Assembly (NCBI GenBank): GCA_026545765.1
Contig: JAIFAC010000023.1
Span: 124,001-188,000 of the forward strand
DNA from: Plantago major
Lineage: Eukaryota; Streptophyta; Magnoliopsida; Lamiales; Plantaginaceae
Length of the DNA stretch: 64,000 nucleotides
Direction: 5' to 3'
Positions 50,481 to 63,600 of this stretch are shown here, piece by piece; position 1 is the stretch's first letter, and each line of letters opens with the position of its first letter. The notes under the pieces are model-generated. The model did no database searches. It had not been told where the DNA came from and saw only the letters and a list, made by a program, of their open reading frames with translations. The translations under genes and the position numbers were made by a program.

Positions 50481-53400
50481 CGAACAACTCTACTTCAGAG
50501 ATAAAAACAACACACTAAAGGAGAGTGATGAACAACAAATGTATAAATCAAGTTGAGAGTTAAGCAACACACTAAAGGAGTGGGTTCGACAACAAACGAA
50601 CAACTCTACTTGAGAGATAAAAATAACACACTAAAGGAGAGGGATGAACAACAATTGTATAAATCTACTTGAGAGTTAAACAACACATAGAAGGAGTGGG
50701 ATAGTCAACAAAAGAACAACTCTACTTGAGAGATAAAAACAACACTCTAAAGGAGAGGGATGAACAACAAACGTATAAATCTACTTGAGAGTTAAGCACA
50801 CACTAAAGGAGTGGGATAGACAAAAATCGAACAACACTACTTGAGAGATAAAAAAGAATATGCTAAAGGAGAGGGGTGAACAACAAACGTATAAATCTAC
50901 TTGAGAGTTAACCAATACACGGAAGGAGTGGGATAGATAACAAAAGAACATCTCTACTTTAGAGATAAAAAACAACACACTAAAGGTGAGGGATGATCAA
51001 CAAACGAATAACTCTACTTGAGAGTTAAACAACACTGAAGGAGTGGTATAGACAACAATCGAACAACACTACTTGAGAGATTAAAACAACACTCTAAAGG
51101 AGAGGAATGAACAACAAACGTATAAATCTACTTGAGAGTTAGGCAACAAACTAAAGGAGTGGGATAGACAACAATCTAACAACTCTACTTGAGAGATAAA
51201 AACAACACACTAAAGGAGAGGGATGAACAACAAACGTATAAATCTACTTGAGAGTAAAGCAACACACTAAAGGAGTGGGATAGACAACAATCGAACAACA
51301 CTACTTGAGAGATAAAAACAAACACTAAAGGAGAGGGATGAACAACAAACGTATAAATCTACTTGATAGTTAAGCAACACACGAAACGAGTGGGATAGAC
51401 AACAATCGAAAAACACTACTTGAGAGATAAAACAACACTCTAAAGGAGAGAGATGAACAACAAACGTATAAATCTACTTGAGAGTTAAGCAACACACTAA
51501 AGGAGTGGGATAGACAACAATCGAACAACTCTACTTGAGAGATGAAAACAAACACTAAAGGAGAGGGATGAACAACAAACGTATAAATCTACTTGATAGT
51601 TAAGCAACACACTAAACGAGTGGGATAGACAACAATCGAACAACACTACTTGAGAGATAAAAACAACACACTAAAGGAGAGGGTAGAACTACAAACGTAT
51701 AAATTTACTTGAGAGTTAAGGAACACACTAACGGAGTGGGATAGACAACAATCGAACAACTCTACTTGAGAGTTAAAAACAACACACTAAAGGAGAGAGA
51801 TGAACAACAAACGTATAAATCTACTTGAGAGTTAAGCAACACACTAAAGGAGTGGGATAGACAACAATCGAACAACACTACTTGAGAGATAAAAACAACA
51901 CACTAAAGGAGAGGGATGAACAACAAACGTATAAATCTACTTGATAGTTAAGCAACACACTAAACGAGTGGGATAGACAACAATCGAACAACACTACTTC
52001 AGAGATAAAAACAACACTCTAAATGAGAGAGATGAACAACAAACGTATGAATCTACTTGAGAGTTAAGCAACACACTAAAGGAGTGGGATAGACAACAAA
52101 CGAACAACTCTAGTTGTGAGATAAAAACAACACACTAAAGGAGAGGGACGAACAACAAACCTAAAAATCTATTTGAGAGTTAAACAACACACTAAAAGGT
52201 GGGATAGACAACAATCGAACAACACTACTTGAGAGATAAAACAACACACTAAAGGAGAGGATGAACAACAAGCGTATAAATCTACTTGAGAGTTAAGCAA
52301 CACACTAAAGGAGTGGGATGAACAACAATGAACAACTCTACTTGAGAGATAAAAAAACACACATTAAAGGAGAGGGATGAAAAACAAACGTATAAATCTA
52401 CTTGAGAGTTAAACAACACACTAAAGGAGTGGGATAGACAACAAACTAACAACTCTACTTGAGAGATAAAAACAACACACTAAAGGAGAGTGATGAACAA
52501 CAAACGTATAAATCTACTTGAGAGTTAAGCAACACACTAAAGGAGTGGGATAGACAACAATCGAACAACACTACTTGAGAGATAAAAACAAACAGTAAAG
52601 GAGAGGGATGAACAACAAACGTATAAATCTACTTGATAGTTAAGCAACACACTAAAAAGGTGGGATGAACAACAATCGAACAACACTACTTGAGAGATAA
52701 AAAAACACACACTAAAGGAGAGGGATGAAAAACAAACGTATAAATCTACTTGAGAGTTAAGCTACACACTAAACGAGTGGGATAGACAACAATCGAACAA
52801 CACTACTTGAGAGATAAAAACAACACACTAAAAGGAGGATGAACAACAAGCGTATAAATCTACTTGAGAGTTAAACAACACTAAAGAGTGGGATAGACAA
52901 CAATCGAACAACTCTACTTGAGAGATAAAAACAACACACTAAAGGAGGGATGAACAACAAGCGTATAAATCTACTTGAGAGTTAAGCAACACACTAAGAG
53001 TGGGATGACAACAATCGAACAACACTACTTGAGAGATAAAAACAACACACTAAAGGAGAGGATGAACAACAAGCGTATAAATCTACTTGAGAGTTAAGCA
53101 ACACTAAAGAAGGTGGGATGAACAACAATCGAACAACACTACTTGAGAGATAAAAACAACACACTAAAGGAGAGGATGAACAACAAGCGTATAAATCTAC
53201 TTGAGAGTTAAGCAACACACTAAAGTGGGATAGACAACAAGCGAACAACTCTACTTGAGAGATAAAAACAACACACTAAAAGGAGAGGATGAACAACAAG
53301 CGTATAAATCTACTTGAGAGTTAAGCAACACACACTAAAGTAGTGGGATAAACAACAAACGAACAACTCTACTTGATAGATAAAAATAACACACTAAAGG

Positions 53401-54434
53401 AGAGGGATGAACAACAAAAGTATAAATATACTAGAGAGTTAAGAAACACACTAAAGGAGTTGTATAGAAAACAATAGAACAACAATACTTGAGAGATAAA
53501 AAAAATACACTAAAGGAGATGGATGAACAACAAACGTATTAATCTACTTGAGAGTTAAGCAACACACTAAAGAGTGGGATAGACAACAAGCGAACAACTC
53601 TACTTGAGAGATAAAACAACACACTAAAGGAGGAGGATGAACAACAAGCGTATAAATCTACTTGAGAGTTAAGCAACACACTAAAAGAGTGGGATAGACA
53701 ACAATCGAACAACTACTTGAGAGATAAAAACAACACACTAAAGGAGGGATGAACAACAAGCGTATAAATCTACTTGAGAGTTAAGCAACACACTAAAGAG
53801 TGGGATAGACAACAATCGAACAACTCTAATTGAGATATAAAAACAACACATTAAAGAAAGAGGGATGAACAACAAGCGTATAAATCTACTTGAGAGTTAA
53901 GCAACACACTAAAAGGTGGGATGACAACAATCGAACAACTCTACTTGAGAGATAAAACAACACACTAAAGGAGAGGATGAACAACAAGCGTATAAATCTA
54001 CTTGAGAGTTAAGCAACACACTAAAGGAGTGGGATGAACAACAATCGAACAACACTACTTGAGAGATAAAAACAACACACTAAAGAGAGGGATGAACAAC
54101 AAGCGTATAAATCTACTTGAGAGTTAAGCAACACACTAAAGGAGTGGGATGAACAACAATCGAACAACTCTAATTGAGATATAAAAAGAACACATTAAAG
54201 AAAGAGGGATGAACTACAAGCGTATAAATCTACTTGAGAGTTAAGCAACACACTAAAGGAGTGGGATAGACAACAAGCGAACAACTCTACTTGAGAGATA
54301 AAACAACACACTAAAGGAGAGGATGAACAACAAGCGTATAAATCTACTTGAGAGTTAAGCAACACACTAAAGGAGTGGGATGAACAACAAAGAACAACTC
54401 TACTTGAGAGATAAAACAACACACTAAAGGAGGG

Positions 54435-54470
54435 ATGAACAACAAGCGACTTGAGAGATAAAAACAACAC
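54435..54470 (+). repeat. Hybrid monomer (B start, A end)
   Basis: After an A end (GGAGGGATGAAC) the next monomer starts ACAACAAGCG and continues ACTTGAGAGATAAAAACAAC, the A core. A B core (GAGAGTTAAGC) would be expected here. Two A-type ends are therefore adjacent and one B end is missing. Confidence 0.65.
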
Positions 54471-57400
54471 ACTAAAGGAGAGGATGAACAACAAGCGTAT
54501 AAATCTACTTGAGAGTTAAGCAACACACTAAAGGTGGGATGAACAACAATCGAACAACTCTACTTGAGAGATAAAACAACACACTAAAGGAGAGGGATGA
54601 ACAACAAGCGTATAAATCTACTTGAGAGTTAAGCAACACACTAAAGTGGGATAGACAACAATCGAACAACTCTACTTGAGAGATAAAAACAACACACTAA
54701 AGGAGAGGATGAACAACAAGCGTATAAATCTACTTGAGAGTTAAGCAACACTAAAGAAGTGGGATGAACAACAATCGAACAACTCTACTTGAGAGATAAA
54801 AACAACACACTAAAGGAGAGGGATGAACAACAAGCGTATAAATCTACTTGAGAGTTAAGCAACACACTAAAGGAGTGGGATGAACAACAATCGAACAACT
54901 ACTTGAGAGATAAAAACAACACACTAAAGGAGAGGATGAACAACAAGCGTATAAATCTACTTGAGAGTTAAGCAACACACACAAAGGAGTGGGATGAACA
55001 ACAATGAACAACTCTACTTGAGAGATAAAACAACACACTAAAGGAGGGATGAACAACAAGCGTATAAATCTACTTGAGTTAAGCAACACACTAAAGGAGT
55101 GGGATAAACAATCGAACAACTCTACTTGAGAGATAAAAACAACACACTAAAGGAGAGGATGAACAACAAGCGTATAAATCTACTTGAGAGTTAAGCAACA
55201 CTAAAAAGTGGGATGAGCAACAATCGAACAACACTACTTGAGAGATAAAAACAACACACTAAAGAGAGGGATGAACAACAAGCGTATAAATCTACTTGAG
55301 AGTTAAGCAACACACTAAAAAGGAGTGGGATAGACAACAATCGAACAACTCTAGTTGAGAGATAAAAACAACACACTAAAGGAGAGGATGAACAACAAGC
55401 GTATAAATCTACTTGAGAGTTAAGCAACACACTAAAGGTGGGATGACAACAATCGAACAACACTACTTGAGAGATAAAACAACACACTAAAGGAGAGGGA
55501 TGAACAACAAGCGTATAAATCTACTTGAGAGTTAAGCAACACACTAAAGGAGTGGGATAGACAACAATCGAACAACACTACTTGAGAGATAAAACAACAC
55601 ACTAAAGGAGAGGATGAACAACAAGCGTATAAATCTACTTGAGAGTTAAGCAACACACTAAAGGAGTGGGATGACAACAATCGAACAACACTACTTGAGA
55701 GATAAAACAACACACACTAAAGGAGAGGGATGAACAACAAGCGTATAAATCTACTTGAGAGTTAAGCAACACACTAAAGAGTGGGATAGACAACAATCGA
55801 ACAACACTATTTGAGAGATAAAAACAACACACTAAAGGAGAGGATGAACAACAAAGTATAAATCTACTTGAGAGTTAAGCAACACACTAAAGGTGGGATG
55901 AACAACAATCGAACAACACTACTTGAGAGATAAAAACAACACACTAAAGGAGAGGATGAACAACAAGCGTATAAATCTACTTGAGGTTAAGCAACACACT
56001 AAAAAGTGGGATGACAACAATCGAACAACTCTACTTGAGAGATAAAAACAACACACTAAAGGAGAGGGATGAACAACAAGCGTATAAATCTACTTGAGAG
56101 TTAAGCAACACACTAAAGAGTGGGATGAACAACAATCGAACAACACTACTTGAGAGATAAATACAACACACTAAAGGAGAGGGATGAACAACAAGCGTAT
56201 AAATCTACTTGAGAGTTAAGCAACACTAAAGGAGTGGGATGAACAACAATCGAACAACACTACTTGAGAGATAAAAACAACACACTAAAGGAGAGGATGA
56301 ACAACAAGCGTATAAATCTACTTGAGGTTAAGCAACACACTAAAGGTGGGATGACAACAATCGAACAACTACTTGAGAGATAAAAACAACACACTAAAGG
56401 AGAGGATGAACAACAAGCGTATAAATCTACTTGAGAGTTAAGCAACACTAAAGGAGTGGGATGAACAACAATCGAACAACACTACTTGAGAGATAAAACA
56501 ACACACTAAAGAGAGGATGAACAACAAGCGTATAAATCTACTTGAGAGTTAAGCAACACACTAAGAGTGGGATAGACAACAATCGAACAACTCTACTTGA
56601 GAGATAAAAACAACACACTAAAGGAGAGGATGAACAACAAGCGTATAAATCTACTTGAGAGTTAAGCAACACTAAAAAGTGGGATGAACAACAATCGAAC
56701 AACACTACTTGAGAGATAAAAACAACACACTAAAGGAGAGGATGAACAACAAGCGTATAAATCTACTTGAGAGTTAAGCAACACACTAAAGGAGTGGGAT
56801 GAACAACAATCGAACAACACTACTTGAGAGATAAAACAACACACTAAAGGAGGGATGAACAACAAGCGTATAAATCTACTTGAGAGTTAAGCAACACACT
56901 AAAGGTGGGATGAACAACAATCGAACAACACTACTTGAGAGATAAAAACAACACACTAAAGGAGGGATGAACAACAAGCGTATAAATCTACTTGAGGTTA
57001 AGCAACACACTAAAAAGTGGGATGAACAACAATCGAACAACTACTTGAGAGATAAAAAACACACTAAAGGAGAGGATGAACAACAAGCGTATAAATCTAC
57101 TTGAGAGTTAAGCAACACACTAAAGGGTGGGATGACAACAATGAACAACACTACTTGAGAGATAAAAACAACACACTAAAGAGAGGATGAACAACAAGCG
57201 TATAGATCGACTTTAGAGTTAAGCAACACACTAAAGGAGTGGGATAGACAACAATGAACAACACTACTTGAGAGATAAAAACAACACACTAAAGGAGAGA
57301 TGAACAACAAGCGTATAAATCTACTTGAGAGTTAAGCAACACACTAAGGTGGGATAGACAACAATCGAACAACTACTTGAGAGATAAAAACAACACACTA

Positions 57401-57660
57401 AAAGGAGGATGAACAACAAACGTATAAATCTACATGAGAGTTAAGCAACACACCAAAGGAGAGGGATGAACAACAATCGAACAACACTACTTGAGAGATA
57501 AAAACAACACACTAAAGGAGAGGGATGAACAACAAACGTATAAATCTACTTTAGAGTTAAACAACACACAAAGGGAGTGGGATAGACAACAAACGAGAAA
57601 CACTCAACGAGAGAGAAAAACAACAAACTAAAGGAGAGCGATGTACAACAAGCGTATAAA

Positions 57661-57690
57661 TCTACTTGAGAGTTAAAGGAGTGGGATGAC
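57661..57690 (+). repeat. Monomer B with 12 bp internal deletion
   Basis: ACTTGAGAGTTAA runs straight into AGGAGTGGGATGAC. The missing GCAACACACTAA is bounded by TAA on each side, again a small microhomology. Confidence 0.8.
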
Positions 57691-60600
57691 AACAATCGAA
57701 CAACACTACTTGAGAGATAAAACAACACACTAAAGGAGAGGATGAACAACAAGCGTATAAATCTACTTGAGAGTTAAGCAACACACTAAAGTGGGATGAA
57801 CAACAATCGAACAACACTACTTGAGAGATAAAACAACACACTAAAGGAGAGAGATGAACAACAAACGTATAAATCTACTTAAGAGTTAAGCAACACACTA
57901 AAGGAGTGGGATAGACAACAAACGAACAACTCTAGTTGTGAGATAAAAACAACACACTAAAGGAGAGGATGAACAACAAGCGTATAAATCTACTTGAGAG
58001 TTAAGCAACACTAAAAAAGTGGGATGAACAACAATCGAACAACACTACTTGAGAGATAAAAACAACACACTAAAAGGAGAGTCATGAACAACAAACGTAT
58101 AAATCTACTTGAGAGTTAAGCAACACACTAAAGGAGTGGGATAGACAACAATCGAACAACACTACTTGAGAGATAAAAACAAACACTAAAGGAGAGGGAT
58201 GAACAACAAACGTATAAATCTACTTGAGAGTTAAGCAACACACTAAAGGAGTGGGATAGACAACAATCGAACAACACTACTTGAGAGATAAAAACAAACA
58301 CTAAAGGAGAGGGATGAACAACAAACGTATAAATCTACTTGATAGTTAAGCAACACACGAAAGGAGTGGGATAGACAACAATCGAACAACACTACTTGAG
58401 AGATAAAAACAAACCCTAAAGGAGAGGGATGAATAACAAACGTATAAATCTACTTGATAGTTAAGCAACACACTAAACGAGTGGGATAGACAACAATCGA
58501 ACAACACTACTTGAGAGACAAAAAGAACACCCTAAAGGAGAGGAATGAACAACAAACGTATAAATCTACTTGAGAGTTAAGCAACACACTAAAGGAGTGG
58601 GATAGACAACAATCGAACAACACTACTTGAGAGATAAAAACAATACACTAAAGGAGAGGGATGAATAACAAACGTATAAATCTACTTGAGAGTTAAGCAA
58701 CACACTAAAGAGTGGGATGAACAACAATCGAACAACTACTTGAGAGATAAAAACAACACACTAAAAGGAGGATGAACAACAAACGTATAAATCTACTTGA
58801 GAGTTAAGCAACACACCAAAGGAGAGGGATGAACAACAATCGAACAACACTACTTGAGAGATAAAAACAACACACTAAAGGAGGGATGAACAACAAGCGT
58901 ATAAATCTACTTGAGAGTTAAGCAACACTAAAAAGTGGGATGAACAACAATCGAACAACACTACTTGAGAGATAAAAACAACACACTAAAAGTGAGGGAT
59001 GAATAACAAGCGTATAAATCTACTTGAGAGTTAAGCACACACACTAAAGGTGGGATAGACAACAATCGAACAACACTACTTGAGAGATAAAAACAACACA
59101 CTAAAGAGAGGGATGAACAACAAAGCGTATAAATCTACTTGAGAGTTAAGCAACACACTAAAGGAGTGGGATGAACAACAATCGAACAACTACTTGAGAG
59201 ATAAAAACAACACACTAAAGGAGAGGGATGAACAACAAGCGTATAAATCTACTTGAGTTAAGCAACACACCAAAGGAGAGGGATGAACAACAATCGAACA
59301 ACACTACTTGAGAGATAAAAACAACACACTAAAGGAGAGGATGAACAACAAGCGTATAAATCTACTTGAGAGTTAAGCAACACACTAAAGGAGTGGGATG
59401 AACAACAATCGAACAACTCTACTTGAGAGATAAAAACAACACACTAAAGGAGAGGATGAACAACAAGCGTATAAATCTACTTGAGAGTTAAGCAACACAC
59501 TAAAGGTGGGATAGACAACAAGCGAACAACCTACTTGAGAGATAAAAACAACACACTAAAGGAGGGATGAACAACAAGCGTATAAATCTACTTGAGAGTT
59601 AAGCAACACACTAAAGGAGTGGGATGAGACAACAATCGAACAACTCTACTTGAGAGATAAAAACAACACACTAAAGGAGGGATGAACACAAAGCGTATAA
59701 ATCTACTTGAGAGTTAAGCAACACACTAAAGTGGGATGAACAACAATCGAACAACACTACTTGAGAGATAAAAACAACACACTAAAGGAGAGGGATGAAC
59801 AACAAGCGTATAAATCTACTTGAGAGTTAAGCAACACACTAAAGAGTGGGATGAACAACAATCGAACAACACTACTTGAGAGATAAAACAACACACTAAA
59901 GGAGAGGATGAACAACAAGCGTATAAATCTACTTGAGAGTTAAGCAACACACTAAGAGTGGGATAGACAACAAACGAACAACTATACTTGAGAGATAAAA
60001 ACAACACACTAAAGGAGAGGATGAACAACAAGCGTATAAATCTACTTGAGGTTAAGCAACACACTAAAGGAGTGGGATGAACAACAATCGAACAACACTA
60101 CTTGAGAGATAAAAACAACACACTAAAGGAGAGGATGAACAACAAGCGTATAAATCTACTTGAGAGTTAAGCAACACACTAAAGAGTGGGATGAACAACA
60201 ATCGAACAACACTACTTGAGAGATAAAAACAAACACTAAAGGAGAGGGATGAACAACAAACGTATAAATCTACTTGATAGTTAAGCAACACACTAAAGGA
60301 GTGGGATAGACAACAATCGAACAACACTACTTGAGAGATAAAAACAAACACTAAAGGAGAGGGATGAACAACAAACGTATAAATCTACTTGAGAGTTAAG
60401 CAACACACTAAAGGAGTGGGATAGACAACAATCGAACAACACTACTTAGGAGATAAAAACAAAACACTAAAGGAGAGGGATGAACAACAAACGTATAAAT
60501 CTACATGAGAGTTAAGCAACACACCAAAGGAGAGGGATGAACAACAATCGAACAACACTACTTGAGAGACAAAAACAACACACTAAAGGAGAGGGATGAA

Positions 60601-63600
60601 CAACAAACGTATAAATCTACTTGATAGTTAAGCAACACACTAAAGGAGTGGGATAGACAACAAACGAACAACACTACTTGAGAGATAAAAACAAACACTA
60701 AAGGAGAGGGATGAACAACAAACGTATAAATCTACTTGAGAGTTAAGCAACACACTAAAGGAGTGGGATAGACAACAAAGAACAACTACTTGAGAGACAA
60801 AAACAACACACTAAAGGAGGGATGAACAACAAACGTATAAATCTACATGAGAGTTAAGCAACACACCAAAGGAGAGGGATGAACAACAATCGAACAACAC
60901 TACTTGAGAGACAAAAACAACACACTAAAGGAGAGGGATGAACAACAAACGTATAAATCTACTTGAGAGTTAAGCAACACACTAAAGTGGGATGAACAAC
61001 AAAGCGAACAACTCTACTTGAGAGATAAAAACAACACACTAAAGGAGAGGATGAACAACAAGCGTATAAATCTACATGAGAGTTAAGCAACACACCAAAG
61101 GAGAGGGATGAACAACAATCGAACAACACTACTTGAGAGATAAAACAACACACTAAAGGAGAGGGATGAACAACAAACGTATAAATCTACTTGAGAGTTA
61201 AGCAACACACTAAAGGACTGGGATAGTCAACAAATGAACAACTCTACTTGAGAGATAAAAACAACACACTAAAGGAGAGGGATGAACAACAAACTTATAA
61301 ATCTACTTGAGAGTTAAGCAACACACCAAAGGAGAGGGATGAACAACAATCGAACAACACTACTTGAGAGATAAAAACAACACACTAAAGGAGAGGATGA
61401 ACAACAAGCGTATAAATCTACTTGAGAGTTAAGCAACACACTAAGAGTGGGATAGACAACAATCGAACAACTACTTGAGAGATAAAAACAACACACTAAA
61501 GGAGAGGATGAACAACAAGCGTATAAATCTACTTGAGAGTTAAGCAACACACTAAAGGTGGGATAGACAACAATCGAACAACTCTACTTGAGAGATAAAA
61601 ACAACACACTAAAGGAGAGGATGAACAACAAGCGTATAAATCTACTTGAGTTAAGCTACACACACACTAAGGAGTGGGATGAACAACAATCGAACAACAC
61701 TACTTGAGAGATAAAAACAACACACTAAAGGAGAGATGAACAACAAGCGTATAAATCTACTTGAGAGTTAAGCAACACACTAAAGGAGGTGGGATGAACA
61801 AACGAAAAACTCTACTTGAGAGATAAAAACAACACACTAAAGGAGAGGGATGAACAACAAACGTATAAATCTACTTGAAAGTTAAGCTACACACTAAACG
61901 AGTGGGATAGACAACAATCGAACAACACTACTTGAGAGATAAAAACAACACATTAAAGGAGGGATGAACAACAAGCGTATAAATCTACTTGAGAGTTAAG
62001 CAACACACACTAAGGAGTGGGATGAACAACAAACAACAACTACTTGAGAGATAAAAACAACACACTAAAGGAGAGGGATGAACAACAAGCGTATAAATCT
62101 ACTTGAGGTTAAGCAACACACTAAAGGGTGGGATGAACAACAATCGAACAACACTACTTGAGAGATAAAAACAACACACTAAAGGAGGGATGAACAACAA
62201 GCGTATAAATCTACTTGAGAGTTAAGCAACACACTAAAGGAGTGGGATGAACAACAAGCGAACAACTCTACTTGAGAGATAAAAACAACACTAAAGGAGA
62301 GGATGAACAACAAGCGTATAAATCTACTTGAGAGTTAAAGCACACTAAAGAGTGGGATGAACAACAATCGAACAACTACTTGAGAGATAAAAACAACACA
62401 GTAAAGGAGAGGGATGAACAACAAGCGTATAAATCTACTTGAGAGTTAAGCAACACACTAAAGAGTGGGATGACAACAATCGAACAACACTACTTGAGAG
62501 ATAAAAACAACACACTAAAGGAGAGGATGAACAACAAGCGTATAAATCTACTTGAGAGTTAAGCAACACACTAAAGGTGGGATAGACAACAATCGAACAA
62601 CTACTTGAGAGATAAAAACAACACACTAAAGGAGAGGGATGAACAACAAGCGTATAAATCTACTTGAGAGTTAAGCAACACACTAAAGAGTGGGATAGAC
62701 AACAATCGAACAACTCTACTTGAGAGATAAAAACAACACAGTAAAGGAGAGGGATGAACAACAAGCGTATAAATCTACTTGAGTTAAGCAACACACTAAA
62801 AGGTGGGATGAACAACAATCGAACAACACTACTTGAGAGATAAAAACAACACACTAAAGGAGGGATGAACAACAAGCGTATAAATCTACTTGAGAGTTAA
62901 AGCACACACTAAGGAGTGGGATGACAACAATCGAACAACTCTACTTGAGAGATAAAAACAACACACTAAAGGAGGGATGAACAACAAGCGTATAAATCTA
63001 CTTGAGAGTTAAGCAACACACTAAAGGAGTGGGATGAACAACAATGAACAACTCTACTTGAGAGATAAAAACAACACACTAAAGGAGAGGATGAACAACA
63101 AGCGTATAAATCTACTTGAGAGTTAAGCAACACACACTAAAGGAGTGGGATGACAACAATCGAACAACTCTACTTGAGAGATAAAAACAACACACACTAA
63201 AGGAGAGGATGAACAACAAGCGTATAAATCTACTTGAGAGTTAAGCAACACACTAAAGGAGTGGGATAGACAACAATCGAACAACACTACTTGAGAGATA
63301 AAACAACACACACTAAAGGAGAGATGAACAACAAGCGTATAAATCTACTTGAGAGTTAAGCAACACACTAAAGAGTGGGATAGACAACAAGCGAACAACA
63401 CTACTTGAGAGATAAAAACAACACACTAAAGGAGGGATGAACAACAAGCGTATAAATCTACTTGAGAGTTAAGCAACACACTAAAGGAGTGGGATAGAAC
63501 AAGCGAACAACTCTACTTGAGAGATAAAAACAACACACTAAAGGAGGGATGAACAACAAGCGTATAAATCTACTTGAGAGTTAAGCAACACACTAAAGAA

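Larger units (their letters stand above)
44991..52800 (+). repeat. Right array block, alternating dimer types
   Basis: Full-length blocks at about 45000-45770, 46390-46760, 47290-47870, 48780-49570 and 50510-52640 alternate with contracted ones, with some contracted copies inside the last. Several blocks share rare variants with 36900-38640, including CGACTTTAGAG, GCACACACTGAAGGAG and CTAATTGAGATATAAAA. Confidence 0.7.

Noticed and set aside
25882-63311. Many minus-strand open frames of 60-103 codons in the right array
   Set aside because: They are dimers read in one frame. The longest, 26675-26986, spans fewer than three dimers and shows only repeat peptides.
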